Made by a program: the position numbers and the translations under genes. From Rhynchopus sp. YZ270_cl-10 (Eukaryota > Euglenozoa > Diplonemea > Diplonemida > Diplonemidae), in the NCBI GenBank assembly GCA_964035575.1, contig OZ037837.1, positions 620,001 to 684,000 on the forward strand: a stretch of 64,000 nt of DNA, written 5' to 3'. Under the pieces are notes generated by a model, which did no database searches, was not told the origin of the DNA, and saw only the letters and a list, made by a program, of their open reading frames with translations. Below, in pieces: positions 21,432 through 31,443 of the stretch (within the stretch, counting starts at the first letter, position 1; each line of letters starts with the position of its first letter).

Positions 21432-22622
21432 TCATACCGAAGGCCTAATCAGACTAGGCACGCTCGTCACTGCAGGCGATGAAGTAGGCACTGCCGGTAC
21501 ACTCGCAGGCGAGGAGGTCGACACTACCGGGGCTGTTGTAGGTGATGTAGTAGCCGGGATAGGTACGGCTGTCTGAGGAGCGTCTGTTGGGGGTGCTGGA
21601 GGTGAAGGTGAAGAAGGTGTGTCTGTCGGCGCCGTTGTCGAAGGCGCAACTGTCGAAGGTGCAGCAGTCGGAGTAGACGGAACACTCTTCCCCAGGCTGA
21701 ACATCTTCCACCCCTTCCCGTCCACCACAGCAAGACGTGTTGCGCCCTTCCCGAACGCACCTGACGTCACTTCCCCCTCTGCACAGAACGTTGCGACATC
21801 GCTGGGACTCTTCGCATCAACGACACGCACACTGCCGTCTGCGTGCAGCATTCCGAACACACTATCTCCGTCGGAGAAAATGCTGGTTGCGGAGTAGGTC
21901 GGAATATTTGCCACGCTGTTGCCTGACTGCGATATCACATACAGCCAGGATGTCGTCAGAAACCCGCTATAGGCCCCTGCAAGCACAGCGTCGTACGGCT
22001 TGCCGTTCCCGCCCCATTTGATCGGGGAACCTGCCGACCCCGAGGCAACATCGTACACCGTCACCCCAGAGTTGGTGCAGGCGGCAAGCTCCTGCCCATC
22101 GGGGGACAGCGAAGCGCACGAGGTGATGCCGGAGTCGAGGAGCAACGTGCCTGCACTGTTCCACACCTTCGCCTCATTGCCGTACACAGAGGCGAAGATG
22201 GCGTCGCTGTTTGAGTACATCACCTTTGAGACCCATCCTAAGTGCGCGCTGGAAATTGTTGTTGTCACGATTCCTGTTTTTATAGTTTTTATGATATTGT
22301 TGTTGGAAGTCATACCCGTAGTAGCGTTGATCACGTAGAGCGCTGTGTTGGACCCACAAAGAATCGATTCGCCGCTAGGGGAGTATGCGAGGGAAGCACA
22401 CCCGGTTGGCACCGATATGTTCTTCACAGCGCTGCCTGTGTCTGCTGAAAACACCTCGATGGTTGGGCCTTTGTTGCACGTTGCCACGAACTGCCCATCT
22501 GGAGAGTACGCTAGCGAAGAAACCGCACCCTCTGTGCTATATAGCCAACCCCCTAAATTCGCACATCCCGCACTCACAGGCTCGAATAGCGTCAGCGCAC
22601 ACACCAAGATAAACGATTTCAT
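21432..22622 (-). CDS. Secreted WD40-like propeller with mucin-like tail
   Basis: 396 residues. A signal peptide (MKSFILVCALTLFEPVSAG) precedes a beta-propeller of WD40/YVTN-type blades (residues about 25-310), with recurring AYSPDGQFVATC, AYSPSGESILCGS, SLSPDGQELAACT and a final ATRLAVVDGKGWKMFSLG. Residues about 312-396 are almost only Ser, Thr, Pro, Ala and Val (TAAPSTVAPSTTAPTDTPSS), a likely O-glycosylated stalk. No TM helix or GPI signal is clear at the C-terminus (IRPSV), so secretion or wall association is more likely than anchoring. Secreted propellers of this kind are usually binding proteins; the ligand is unknown. Single exon. The first ATG gives the signal peptide. Confidence 0.85.
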   Translation of the reverse strand: MKSFILVCALTLFEPVSAGCANLGGWLYSTEGAVSSLAYSPDGQFVATCNKGPTIEVFSADTGSAVKNISVPTGCASLAYSPSGESILCGSNTALYVINATTGMTSNNNIIKTIKTGIVTTTISSAHLGWVSKVMYSNSDAIFASVYGNEAKVWNSAGTLLLDSGITSCASLSPDGQELAACTNSGVTVYDVASGSAGSPIKWGGNGKPYDAVLAGAYSGFLTTSWLYVISQSGNSVANIPTYSATSIFSDGDSVFGMLHADGSVRVVDAKSPSDVATFCAEGEVTSGAFGKGATRLAVVDGKGWKMFSLGKSVPSTPTAAPSTVAPSTTAPTDTPSSPSPPAPPTDAPQTAVPIPATTSPTTAPVVSTSSPASVPAVPTSSPAVTSVPSLIRPSV

Positions 22623-23251
22623 CAGAGGGAAAAGGGAGAGAGAGAGAGGGTTGAAAGCGCCCTTTAAAAAGCTTCCACAGGTGACAAGCCGTGCTCAATC
22701 ACCTGAAGAAAGGGGAAAGAAGAGAGAAGCAAAAGAAAAAATGCAGTTGTTTCCTTGAGCTACTGTCTTGGGGAGAGGTAATGCTTTTTAAGTGGACACC
22801 TGGGAGGATGAGTGGAGTTGGGGTGTCGTGGTGTTGGGTGCGGGTCGGGTGTTTATGCGACAACGAACGAAGGGAAGCTGCAAAAGCTGCAAAATATGCA
22901 AGAACAACTCTGGACGCAGATACCGAAGCTCACAAAGGAGATGATGATATGAAGTTGTGCAGTTTTACAGAATGTCAGCGGGTGTTGAGGAAGGCCCTAA
23001 GGAAGGCATGAAGGAAGCTAAAAAATAAAGTTGATTTGAAATACAAATCCCTGTCGTGACAGTGTGCGTATAATAAAAATACGCGGTGTTTTGGCAACAC
23101 TCACGACTCACTTTAGCGCGAGAGGGCGCTCTTTGGGGAGGTTTTTTTTTAGGCTTCTGTCTTTAGATCCTGTGGTGAGACAGTGCATTTCGGAAGCCTG
23201 GCACAATACACTATAAGTGTCCAGTGCTGTGTCGACGCTCTTTTTTTGTTG
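22623..23251. other. Intergenic, no gene seen
   Basis: 5' flank of the WD40/mucin gene and 3' flank of the next ankyrin gene. Purine-rich; carries a partial dispersed module (ttgaaatacaaatccctgtc) near 23034. Confidence 0.5.
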
Positions 23252-24616
23252 TCACGAAAGCGCTTCCGCGCCATGCTTGAGGAGAACCTGCACCACGTCC
23301 ACGTGCCCTTTCTGCCTCGCGTAGTATAGTGCAGTGTGGCCGGACGTACCTCGGTGATTCACTTCCACCTCAGGCAGGCCCACAAGATAGCGTACGATAT
23401 CAGTGTGGCCCTGGCGCGATGCAGGGAAAATACATGTGTGTCCGTTGTCGTCTGGGGCACGCACGTCTGCACCTGCGCTGACCAACATCTTCACAATGTC
23501 AAGTCGCCCGCCCTCAGTTGCCTTGTGCAGAGGCGGCCACCTATAGGTGTCCTTTGCCTCGATGTCTGCCCCTGCATCAATGAGCAACTGCACCACATCT
23601 GCCTGCTTCTTATACGCTGCGTGGTGCAACGCAGTGCGGCCGTTATTGTCTCCTTGGTCCACTTCCACATCTGGCATGCACAGAAGAGTACACACGATTT
23701 CAGTATCCCCACCATGTGCTGCAAGTATGACACACGTTCTTCCATGCGTGTCTGCAACATTCACCCCAGCACCTGCTCTCAGCAACACCTCCACAGTTCG
23801 GAGGCACCGACGAAGGATTGCCACCTGGAGTGGTGAAAGGTCACAGCTTTCCCGCGTCTCGAGGTCCGCCCCTGAATCAATGAGCACCCGAGCCATGTCT
23901 GCATCCTTTTGTGCAGCGAGGTGCAACGCAGTGTGACGAAAGGAAGAACTCCTGTGATTCACGTCCACCTGTGGCAAGCCCACAAGATACCGCACGGTCT
24001 CAATGTTCCCACTGCCTGAAGAAGCAAGCATAAGACACGTGAACCCCTCGTTATCTGTGACAGGAACTTCCGCACCTGCTTTGACCAACATCTTCACAAC
24101 TGCAAGCTCACCACTCTTGCAGGCGTAGTGCAGAGGCGTACGTCCCATGTCGTCCTTTGTCTCGATGTCTGCCCCTGCATCAATGAGCACCTCACACACT
24201 GCAGGGTCCGACCACATGGCTGGACAGGGACGCGCTTTGATGTCCGTGTATTTGTGTGGGACAAACGCGACGTTACTGCAGACTGACTTCCAATGCTGCA
24301 AGAGGACCTCCGTGCACGCAGTGTGGTCTGCGTGGACACACTCACTCAGCAAGATCCCAAACCCCATCTGCGTTGTCTCAACATACGGAAGAAGCAGTGT
24401 CAGGCATTCATCGTGGTTCCCTCTGCATGCCTCGTGCACAGCATCAAAGGCAACTGTTTTGCTGTCTGCATCTGGGCTGAGCTTCTCAAGTCCCGCCCGC
24501 ACGGCAGCAGTGTTGCCGTTCCTCGCAGCCTCCACCAAGACCTCGTCTGCAGAAGGTTGTCTTCTCTTTGCCTTCTCGCTCAGTGTGCTGTCTGCGTGTT
24601 GCTCCTCCTTCGACAT
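23252..24616 (-). CDS. Ankyrin-repeat protein (9-repeat subfamily)
   Basis: 454 residues from MSKEEQHADSTL; an in-frame upstream ATG at 24688 exists, but the start is set by agreement with paralogues at 44047 and 46073. The family module comes first (VLVEAARNGNTAAVRAGLEK, then DAVHEACRGNHDECL, ECVHADHTACTEVLLQHW and CPAMWSDPAVCEVLIDAGAD). About nine ankyrin repeats follow in TPLHYAC / TCLMLAS / TALHLAA triplets, with C-terminal cap YYARQKGHVDVVQVLLKHGA. The leader EEQ...KAKRRQ lacks the KR pair of the other subfamily. The repeats are more diverged from each other than in the 367-2034 gene, so this copy looks older. Intact, no intron. It is a binding scaffold of unknown target. Confidence 0.9.
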   Translation of the reverse strand: MSKEEQHADSTLSEKAKRRQPSADEVLVEAARNGNTAAVRAGLEKLSPDADSKTVAFDAVHEACRGNHDECLTLLLPYVETTQMGFGILLSECVHADHTACTEVLLQHWKSVCSNVAFVPHKYTDIKARPCPAMWSDPAVCEVLIDAGADIETKDDMGRTPLHYACKSGELAVVKMLVKAGAEVPVTDNEGFTCLMLASSGSGNIETVRYLVGLPQVDVNHRSSSFRHTALHLAAQKDADMARVLIDSGADLETRESCDLSPLQVAILRRCLRTVEVLLRAGAGVNVADTHGRTCVILAAHGGDTEIVCTLLCMPDVEVDQGDNNGRTALHHAAYKKQADVVQLLIDAGADIEAKDTYRWPPLHKATEGGRLDIVKMLVSAGADVRAPDDNGHTCIFPASRQGHTDIVRYLVGLPEVEVNHRGTSGHTALYYARQKGHVDVVQVLLKHGAEALS

Positions 24617-25059
24617 GGTTTTGAAGTCCCTGCTGAGAGCTTCTGTGGAGGGGTAGGGTATCTGAGGAACAAGTGGAGTGTGAAGCACGGCAAAAAACCC
24701 TTCAAGGGTGCCTTTAGGGCAATGCAGATAGGACTACGCACTCGCATCGCCTCGGCAGGTTGTAAGGCGTGGCTAGCAACGGTAATTCCTTAACAAAAAT
24801 CTGTCCAAAAGTATTATTTGGTATTATTCTGTCATTTTTGGCAATCGGCGGTGTTTTCATCTTTTGGTACATATAGGCGTCAAAATCTCAGTGTCAGAAC
24901 GACGTGGTGGGGGGCATGCGGGGTGGGAAGCAGTATAATACATGAGTTTTGGCCACTTTCAAAAAATCATGTATAATACCCATCTGTTGTTCAGCATTTT
25001 ATTTTGGGGTAAGGACATTCTGGTACCCCCAAGTTTGACTTTTGGACAATTCAGACGCA
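24617..25059. other. Intergenic, no gene seen
   Basis: 5' flank of the ankyrin gene. An inverted pair tataatacatga / tcatgtataata lies near 24940-24975. Confidence 0.5.
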
Positions 25060-25168
25060 CAAGGTTTGCACTTTGGACAGTTCAGACCTTGTGGGTCTGA
25101 AGTGTCCCTAATGCAAACCTTGTGAACCTTGTGGTCTGAAGTGTCCAAAATGCAAACCTTGTGGTTCT
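25060..25168. repeat. Hairpin array of caaggtttgca/gtctgaagtgtcc
   Basis: Copies of gtctgaagtgtcc and gcaaaccttgtg in both orientations: one inverted unit (caaggtttgcactttggaca) followed by two direct units (from about 25096 and 25133). It could fold into a long stem. Non-coding. Confidence 0.7.
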
Positions 25169-25170
25169 AA

Positions 25171-25597
25171 GCTCAAGTGTTACTGTGTTCTTAGGCATGA
25201 GTGAGGAGTACAAGAGTCGAGCATGGAGCCACATTTAGGTAAGCTGCGCAGATCGCAGTAGAAGGTGAAGAAGGGGAGGAGGAGGGGAAAGGAAGGGGAA
25301 GGGGAGAACCATTTTTTGAACCCCAAAAAACCGGAAATTTCCGGGAAACCCCCCGAAACCCGTGTCCTGAAGTACGGGGGAGAGGTGGAGCACAAAAAAA
25401 GGGGCAAAGGGGAAACGGTAAGACCCATGACAAGCAAAGAAATCGTCTTTCACTTCCAGACGTATTGCAGACTCGCACAAATGAAACATCGGGTCACTGA
25501 GACCTCAGAACTAAACACTATCCCCCTCCCTCCCCTCCCGAGACAAGACAATGTATGGGCCAGTGTGATGCATACAAACTTCCCAAGTGGAGTTAGC
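25171..25597. repeat. Diverged relative of the retrotransposon terminal repeat, copy 1
   Basis: A 430-bp block shared with 31690-32095. Its core (25360-25480: tcctgaagtacgggggagag, then aaacggtaagacccatgac and ttccagacgtattgcagact) is clearly related to repeat A of the element at 56817-61905. There is no coding part nearby, so it is a solo repeat or an ancient end fragment. Confidence 0.75.
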
Positions 25598-25710
25598 AGT
25601 TCCGCTTGAGCTAGATTGACGGTGTGGACTATGCTGATTGGCACACCCTCTCTGCAGACACTTGCACTGTCCCCTTCTGTCAGAACACAGCCACCACCCC
25701 TCGCGGAACA

Positions 25711-26877
25711 TCACTCACTGTTGTGTGGGTACAGATGCCTGGTTAGAATGGCGCCTGCTGTATCGCTTGCGGCTGGCCCACACCTCAACAGAACCACACG
25801 CGAACACGGTGATATCACAAACGATTCGTAGTGTTCCCGTATCACACGCACACAGGAAATGGTCGCCACATCGTACTGTTGTAGGTACATGCCGTAAGAG
25901 TCATCATCATCATCACTGTCATCTAACATACTACTAGGTCCTGGTTCACGAACATCTACCTTGACCACAAGGTACTTCCCACATGGTGTGAACTGCATGC
26001 CCTTCACACTCCCACCCACAGCAATACTGCCAAGATCCGCACCACTCCAATCATAGAGCTGCACGTTGTGATTGTCCCCGACAGCAAAGGCTGAGGCAGA
26101 CCGTGAAAGCGCCAGTCCTTCGCACCACCACCCCCCCGCAGGCACACATGCCACAGCAACACCCGTGCTCACATCCCACAGACGTGCGCCATTATCCAAG
26201 GAAGAGGAGGAGGTCATCACCCACCCACCACAGTGCGAGCCTGCCGCTTCCCTGCACACTTCGTGCGAGAGAGTGCGCAACAACGTCAGGTCTTCGTCGT
26301 ACACAGAGACGCCGTCTTTGCCCTTTGAGACTACAACACTGCCAGACATGAACACTGAGTACGCGTCGCCATCAACTGCGCGGAGCACCTCCCCGCCTGG
26401 AAGCGCAACCTCGCGAATGTGATTCCCGCACGGCAGGTAGCAGCGTGTCTTGCACTGTGAGATGGCAGGCGGACCGCACATATCATTTGCCGTTTCAAAT
26501 GAGAACACAGTGTCGAAGGTTTCTGTGTCGAGGCCGCAAAACTGCCCAGTCCCTTTCCAAAAAACGCAAAGCGTTCCACAGCGCGACAACGACAAGTATT
26601 TCACTGAGCTATCGTGGATGCTGTACTCAGCAGGACACTTGATGTCGGCCAAGCGAGGACAGGCAAGCACAACCTGCACCCCTGCATCAAATGCAGTATC
26701 CTGCAGACGGCACGTCCCCTCCACCACCTGCGTGCCGATGCGCATCTCGACAGACGCAGGCGAGACAGCAAGCACCCTGCACGCAACCTCCTTTGCCGCT
26801 GCAGCGTTCGCCTCGCACGGCACCTCCACTGTCGCAGTCATGCCTGACTCTTCCAGCACAAAGGTCACATCCATCAT
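25711..26877 (-). CDS. Ubiquitin-like + WD40-like protein 1
   Basis: 388 residues from MMDVTFVLEES; the open frame extends 20 codons upstream to 26937, but the paralogue at 48681 starts at the equivalent point. Residues 1-75 resemble a ubiquitin fold: beta-hairpin DVTFVLEESGMTATVEVP, helix AAAAKEVACRVLAVSPASVE, then VEMRIGTQVVEGTCRLQD. From about 90 onward, WD40-like blades follow (YLSLSRCGTLCVFWKGTGQF, LWDVSTGVAVACVPAGGWWC, MQFTPCGKYLVVKVD), with an acidic loop DDSDDDDDSYG. No C-terminal Gly-Gly, so the domain is an interaction module rather than a conjugated modifier. Soluble. Same strand as its neighbours and probably part of the same expanded class as 47545-48681. Confidence 0.8.
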   Translation of the reverse strand: MMDVTFVLEESGMTATVEVPCEANAAAAKEVACRVLAVSPASVEMRIGTQVVEGTCRLQDTAFDAGVQVVLACPRLADIKCPAEYSIHDSSVKYLSLSRCGTLCVFWKGTGQFCGLDTETFDTVFSFETANDMCGPPAISQCKTRCYLPCGNHIREVALPGGEVLRAVDGDAYSVFMSGSVVVSKGKDGVSVYDEDLTLLRTLSHEVCREAAGSHCGGWVMTSSSSLDNGARLWDVSTGVAVACVPAGGWWCEGLALSRSASAFAVGDNHNVQLYDWSGADLGSIAVGGSVKGMQFTPCGKYLVVKVDVREPGPSSMLDDSDDDDDSYGMYLQQYDVATISCVRVIREHYESFVISPCSRVVLLRCGPAASDTAGAILTRHLYPHNSE

Positions 26878-27182
26878 ATTGTTAAGGGCTCTGTTGTGTT
26901 TGATGTGATGGTTGGTGGTGTCACTTCGCCACGACAAATAAGAAGGTTGGTGGGTTCAATACGTGTTTAAGCAAACACGGCCGCAAACTCTGACAAAGCG
27001 AGCAACTTGAAGATACCCTGCGGCTCTGTTATCAATCAGGCACTATGTCACCAAAAGACGCTGGAAAAGGCAAAAAGAAAAGTACCCTATTCGGACAAAT
27101 TATCGACCGTACTAATTTTCTCGAGACCGAGGCCTCGTCGAGAAAGCTCGGAATACATCCAAAAACCCCCTGAAAAATGAAG
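26878..27182. other. Intergenic, no gene seen
   Basis: 5' flank of the ubiquitin-like/WD40 gene; nothing recognised. Confidence 0.5.
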
Positions 27183-27900
27183 AATTGAAACCACATTCCT
27201 ACTTTTCCTATGTTTTTCCCCCACCCCCGCAAACAATAAAGGGAAGGCTCGTTTTTCCATTTAATGTTACAAAGTAACAATAAACCATTTTTCCCGGTGA
27301 CCCCCCCTCCCCACCCCCTATGTAACACGGAAAAACCGTTTTTCCGAATTGTCATTTATTGTAACAACAAGGCGCAGTGGACGTGCACATCCGAAAACAC
27401 CCGCATTTGCATTTCCGGAATCCGTCCGCACTGTGGTGGGGTCAATCTGCCGAAATGGACAAGTTCTTGTTGTTGGAAAAAGCCACTTTTTCCCGCCATT
27501 GTTACAAAAAAAAATGCTCGAGAGACTCGTTCCTCTTTGCTTGTTGCTCAAAAGACTATAAACGGGGGGGAAAAAAGTAAAAGTTGTTTGTTGTTCGCTT
27601 CTTTTTTTTTTTTTCTTCGACTTGATTTACGATATGGTTGTGTTTGCCTGAAGTACAGAAAGTGTCGTGGAGCACAGGGGGGAAAAGAGGGGGAAACAAG
27701 CGGGGAGCGGGATACGCAGACGCGCGACTTTTCACGAGGGTCTCGAGCATTTTGTCAAATACTACGTGTTTACTAAAAAAGTTTTTTCCCCGGATTTCGG
27801 TCGGACCCCCTCCCCCCCCTTTATTGTTACTTTGTAACATTAAATGGAAAAACGAGCCTTCCCAAAGCAATAAAAACAATAAAGACAAAAAGGGAGTCCT
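27183..27900 (-). repeat. R-A repeat copy 2, interrupted by a foldback
   Basis: The left piece (27183-27240: gaattgaaaccacattccta ... cgcaaacaataaa) and right piece (27864-27900: aaagcaataaaaacaataaa) join into the sequence that is continuous at 44252-44330. The 27241-27863 element sits between them. Confidence 0.85.
27241..27863. mobile_element. 623-bp foldback element in R-A
   Basis: Begins gggaaggctcgtttttccat and ends with the inverse. The inverted repeat continues over about 44 bp to ttacaaagtaacaataaa. aaa occurs on both sides as a possible 3-bp duplication. Inside is one copy of the R-B core motif (gaatccgtccgcactgtggt, 27415-27475). No transposase. Confidence 0.85.
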
Positions 27901-28943
27901 ATTGGCGTCGCTGACGACCCCAAAATAGCAGAAAATAGCACCTCCCTTCAGCCGCACCAAAAAAATCCAGACGCCCAGAATAGCAGAAAATAGCCCAAAA
28001 ATAGCACCCCCCTTCAGCCACACCACCTGTTCGTATTTTCTCCAAGAAATGGTTCTCTGTGAGGCATATGCAGCTGGTGTAGAGCACAGACGTGGGATGG
28101 AGAGGGGGCTGCCTATGTGGGGGCGAGGTGAAAAGGGGGGGGTACAAAAGGAAACAAATATCATTTTTTTGTACATTGCACGTCCCTAAAAGAAAAGCAA
28201 AAGGAGTAGCTGCTGAGTAAGACAACAACAACTACTGAGAACACCGATCACTCGGCAACATAGATTTAAAACAATGAAGACACAAAATAAATAATAAACA
28301 TTGAATGACTTCAGGGTATGAATAAAAAGGAAGCAAAGAATACACACGTGTCACAAAAGCTGCAAATTGGCAACAACACTGGTTCGTGAAAGAAAAAAAA
28401 TACAATAATACTGAACCTGTGTGTATCCGAGACGAGAGTGTTTTTACTTTTGCTTAAAAACTGCGCAAGCCACCAAAAAAACAGATCTCAAGTCAGACCC
28501 AGCCAACCCTCTCAAATCCTCCCAATTGTATCTTATCCAACTCATCCCAACAAACCCCACCACCTCACTCTGTCACTCCCTCCCAAAAAGACAAACCCCC
28601 TTTTGTGCTTCACTCCTTCTTCCCTTCCCACCCTTTTTGCTAGTGTCGTCGTTCTCAACAGCAGCAGTGCACATAAGTCGCACCTGTTTCGCTTGATGGG
28701 AAACAGATGAGAAGATGCAAAATAGATATGGGTCCGTCCGGAAACCCTCCTGGTAAGATTCATCCTTTTGGGGTTTTTTGAGGTTTTTCTGCTCAAAACA
28801 CCCAAACAACCCAATTTTTTGATACCCACCATACACCTACCACCCCAGAGGGCATATTTTGGGCATTTATTTTTGTTTATTTCCCCTCCCCCCCTTTTTA
28901 CTTATATTTTTTTACGTATTTTTTGGAAGAAAAAAACGTGGCA
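27901..28943. other. Intergenic, no gene seen
   Basis: Two near copies of a 60-bp block with agaaaatagcaccccccttcag (about 27930-28025), then AT-rich sequence. No supported gene before the plus-strand ATG at 28944. Confidence 0.45.
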
Positions 28944-29415
28944 ATGACAGCAGTGAAGTTCACTTTTTTGTCGAGAAACACGGTAAGAATGGGTGCGACG
29001 CACACTTGGTGTCGTTTCGAACCCTCTCTCTGATGATTCTTGTTGTCAGGAGATCCTTACCGTAGGGGTCATTGTCGGTGCCCTGCGCGAGCTTCCCCAC
29101 ACAGAGGCCTTTGTTATCTCATTCCCTCGTACTCATACGTATCAGTGCACCCTTCTTTCCATCAATCTCTTTTCGTCTGTGTACTGCTACCCGAGCAACG
29201 GTCGTGTCATTTCAGCTAGCGTGTACTCTGACACGGAGGGAACCTGTATTTACTATGGAGTCTCCACATCCAAGGTGACCCGCAAAGCAAAAGTCCCTGG
29301 CATTGATCCAGTAGATTTGACAGAGGTCAATGAAACCTTGTCAAGGCGGCATGGCAGGATTAAGAGAAAGAGAGAAGAGATCCAGAAGAACGACAATAAA
29401 AGGCTGAAAATCTGA
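28944..29415 (+). CDS. Two-exon hypothetical protein
   Basis: Exon 1 is 28944-28982 (MTAVKFTFLSRNT) and exon 2 is 29050-29415. They are joined by a phase-0, 67-nt intron with a strong donor (acg/gtaaga) and acceptor (ttgttgtcag). The product is 134 residues: a beta-rich N-terminal half (ILTVGVIVGAL, TEAFVISFPRTHTY, VYCYPSNGRVISASVYSD), then a lysine/arginine-rich helical tail (RRHGRIKRKREEIQKNDNKR) that may be a nuclear signal or nucleic-acid contact. I do not recognise the family. It is the only well-supported plus-strand gene apart from the palindrome fragment, and is convergent with the LRR gene that ends at 29632. Confidence 0.6.
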
Positions 29416-29631
29416 TTAAAAAAGCGAAAATATAGCCTCAGACCCCCCAAAAAACCTATTTTCATATCAGAATATCACCTAGATGCACTTTTTGTGGGGG
29501 GCATCATCAAAAAAACCCAAAAATACCCAAAAGGATGAATCTTACCAGAGGGGTTTCCGGACGAGTCCATATTTAAAGAGTTAAATCCAACACCAAAAAC
29601 GGTGAACCTAATTCTGGCACAATAGCTCCAC

Positions 29632-31443
29632 CTAATAATAGGTCCACACCCCCTTAAAGTAATAAGGAAGGCTACTGAGGACAGCATTGCTGCATTTGTC
29701 CTTTCCTTGCAAGGACTTCAAATATGTGCAGTTGGAGAGGAAGTTCTTCCCGACGCTGGCGACAGCTCGTAATCCACTCAAGTCAACTGTCGACAATGAT
29801 GTGCACTCGTCGAGGAAGTGGTTCCCAATCGAGGTGACAGCTTGTAATGCGCTCAGATTAATTGTCGACAATGATGTGCATTCGCTGAGTAACCCGTCCC
29901 CAATCGAGGTGACGTTTTGTAATCCATTCAGATCGACTGTCGACAATGATGTGCACCCCAAGAGGAACCCGTCCCTAATCGAGGTGACAGCTTGCAATCC
30001 ACTCAAATCGACTGTCGTTAATGATGCGCACCCGCCGAGGAACCAGTTCCCAATCGAGGTGACAGCTTGTAATCCACTCAAATTAATTGTCGTCAATGAT
30101 GTGCATTCGCCGACGAACCCGCGCCCAATCGAGGTGACACCTTGTAATCCACTTAGGTTGACGTTCGTCAAAGCCGTGCAGCCATTAAGAAAGTAATCTC
30201 CAATCACAACCAAAGCAGATGCGTAACTGATGTCAATGCACGTCACCGTATTTTTTGAGAAGAAGTTGTCTGGAATCGCAGTCGCAGCTCCTGCCTGCAG
30301 GAGCAAGCAAGCCAGCTTCGGATCACTGCGTTGATCAGTCACTTGCTTCAACCTTTGTGATGTAAGTGTCGTCTCACCCAACGCACGAAGTGCTGCAATG
30401 GCATCCTGTTTTACAACAACCCTGTGACCCCTCAGCTGCACCACGTCCTCTCCTTCTGCAATCACTGCACCTCTGAAAGTCATGTCGAAGCAGTCTTCAG
30501 GCAACCCCACTGCAGACGCCACCTTCCGACGCAAGTCCCTGTACGTATCATCCACACTCACCTCAATCTCGTGTTCCACTCCATCCAACCCCTGCACAAG
30601 TACAGGCATAAAAAGCACAGACATCTGGGCAAGGGCGTCGTGCACGTTCGAAATAAGCAGCTTCAGGGAAAACGTTGCGTCTGGGTGTGCAGCACCCACA
30701 AGGCGGTGACGGTCTCCACTCGCTGCCATCGGCATACTGTTGATGCTCCGCACAACGGCCTGCGACTCTGTGACCGCACGCAGCACCTGGTCGTCCCCAA
30801 GCTGGCACACCGCCTCGCACTCAGCAATCATGTGTCCTGCCTTCGCAACAAACGTCTTCAGCGCACACACCTCCCCTTCACGACTGAGTGCCTGTGTGAG
30901 GAAGCTCCGTGCCACCTCCTCCTCACACATGACTTCGTTGCGCGACACATCCTCACGCATCACGAGGTGCCCGACGTGTGTCTGCAGGAGAAGGTCTTTG
31001 TACCTGCCCTCCGTGGGTGGGAGTGCCTCAAGCACACGGCACTTCTCCTCTGCATCAGTCCGCTGTGCCGTCAGGTCTGACACGTGTGAGTGGAGGATGT
31101 CACGCTGGCGTTTCATGTAGTCCGTGATGTCAACTGTCTTGTGTCCCGTGTGTCCGACGTACGCACAACGCAAGCAGATCAACGCGTCTCCACACGCAGG
31201 GTCTTCACAGACGAGGGACAGCTCTTGGCCTGGGTGATGTGCACACTTCGACGACGTTCCGTACGCAGTCACAGAAGCGCGATGTGCCTCACGGTCGCCT
31301 TTCCTTGGATGGAACACTTCGAAGCACACAGGCTTGTCGCAGAAGTACAGCTCCTTGCAGATCCCGCACTGCAGCTGTGCAGGCACGTCACAGTTCTCAC
31401 AGCTCGGCATCTGTGGTGCGGTGGGCTGCGTGTCAGACCCCAT
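29632..31443 (-). CDS. B-box / coiled-coil / ubiquitin-like / BspA-type LRR protein
   Basis: 603 residues. Residues about 15-55 hold a first zinc-binding box (CENCDVPAQLQCGICKELYF) and about 67-108 a B-box 2 (CAHHPGQELSLVCEDPACGD, then CLRCAYVGHTGH). About 112-230 is a charged helical stretch like the coiled coil that follows B-boxes in TRIM proteins. About 283-345 is a ubiquitin-like fold (VEHEIEVSVDDTYRDLRRKV, then LPEDCFDMTFRGAVI). About 395-585 holds some eight LRR_5/BspA-type repeats of 23-24 residues (GCTSLSTVDLNGLQNVTSIG). There is no RING, so E3 activity cannot be claimed. TRIM-like B-box/coiled-coil parts usually give oligomerisation, and LRRs ligand binding. Intracellular: no signal peptide or TM. 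Single exon, first ATG. Confidence 0.85.
   Translation of the reverse strand: MGSDTQPTAPQMPSCENCDVPAQLQCGICKELYFCDKPVCFEVFHPRKGDREAHRASVTAYGTSSKCAHHPGQELSLVCEDPACGDALICLRCAYVGHTGHKTVDITDYMKRQRDILHSHVSDLTAQRTDAEEKCRVLEALPPTEGRYKDLLLQTHVGHLVMREDVSRNEVMCEEEVARSFLTQALSREGEVCALKTFVAKAGHMIAECEAVCQLGDDQVLRAVTESQAVVRSINSMPMAASGDRHRLVGAAHPDATFSLKLLISNVHDALAQMSVLFMPVLVQGLDGVEHEIEVSVDDTYRDLRRKVASAVGLPEDCFDMTFRGAVIAEGEDVVQLRGHRVVVKQDAIAALRALGETTLTSQRLKQVTDQRSDPKLACLLLQAGAATAIPDNFFSKNTVTCIDISYASALVVIGDYFLNGCTALTNVNLSGLQGVTSIGRGFVGECTSLTTINLSGLQAVTSIGNWFLGGCASLTTVDLSGLQAVTSIRDGFLLGCTSLSTVDLNGLQNVTSIGDGLLSECTSLSTINLSALQAVTSIGNHFLDECTSLSTVDLSGLRAVASVGKNFLSNCTYLKSLQGKDKCSNAVLSSLPYYFKGVWTYY

Noticed and set aside
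30424-31080. 218-codon plus-strand ORF
   Set aside because: Antisense to the B-box/Ubl region of the LRR gene.
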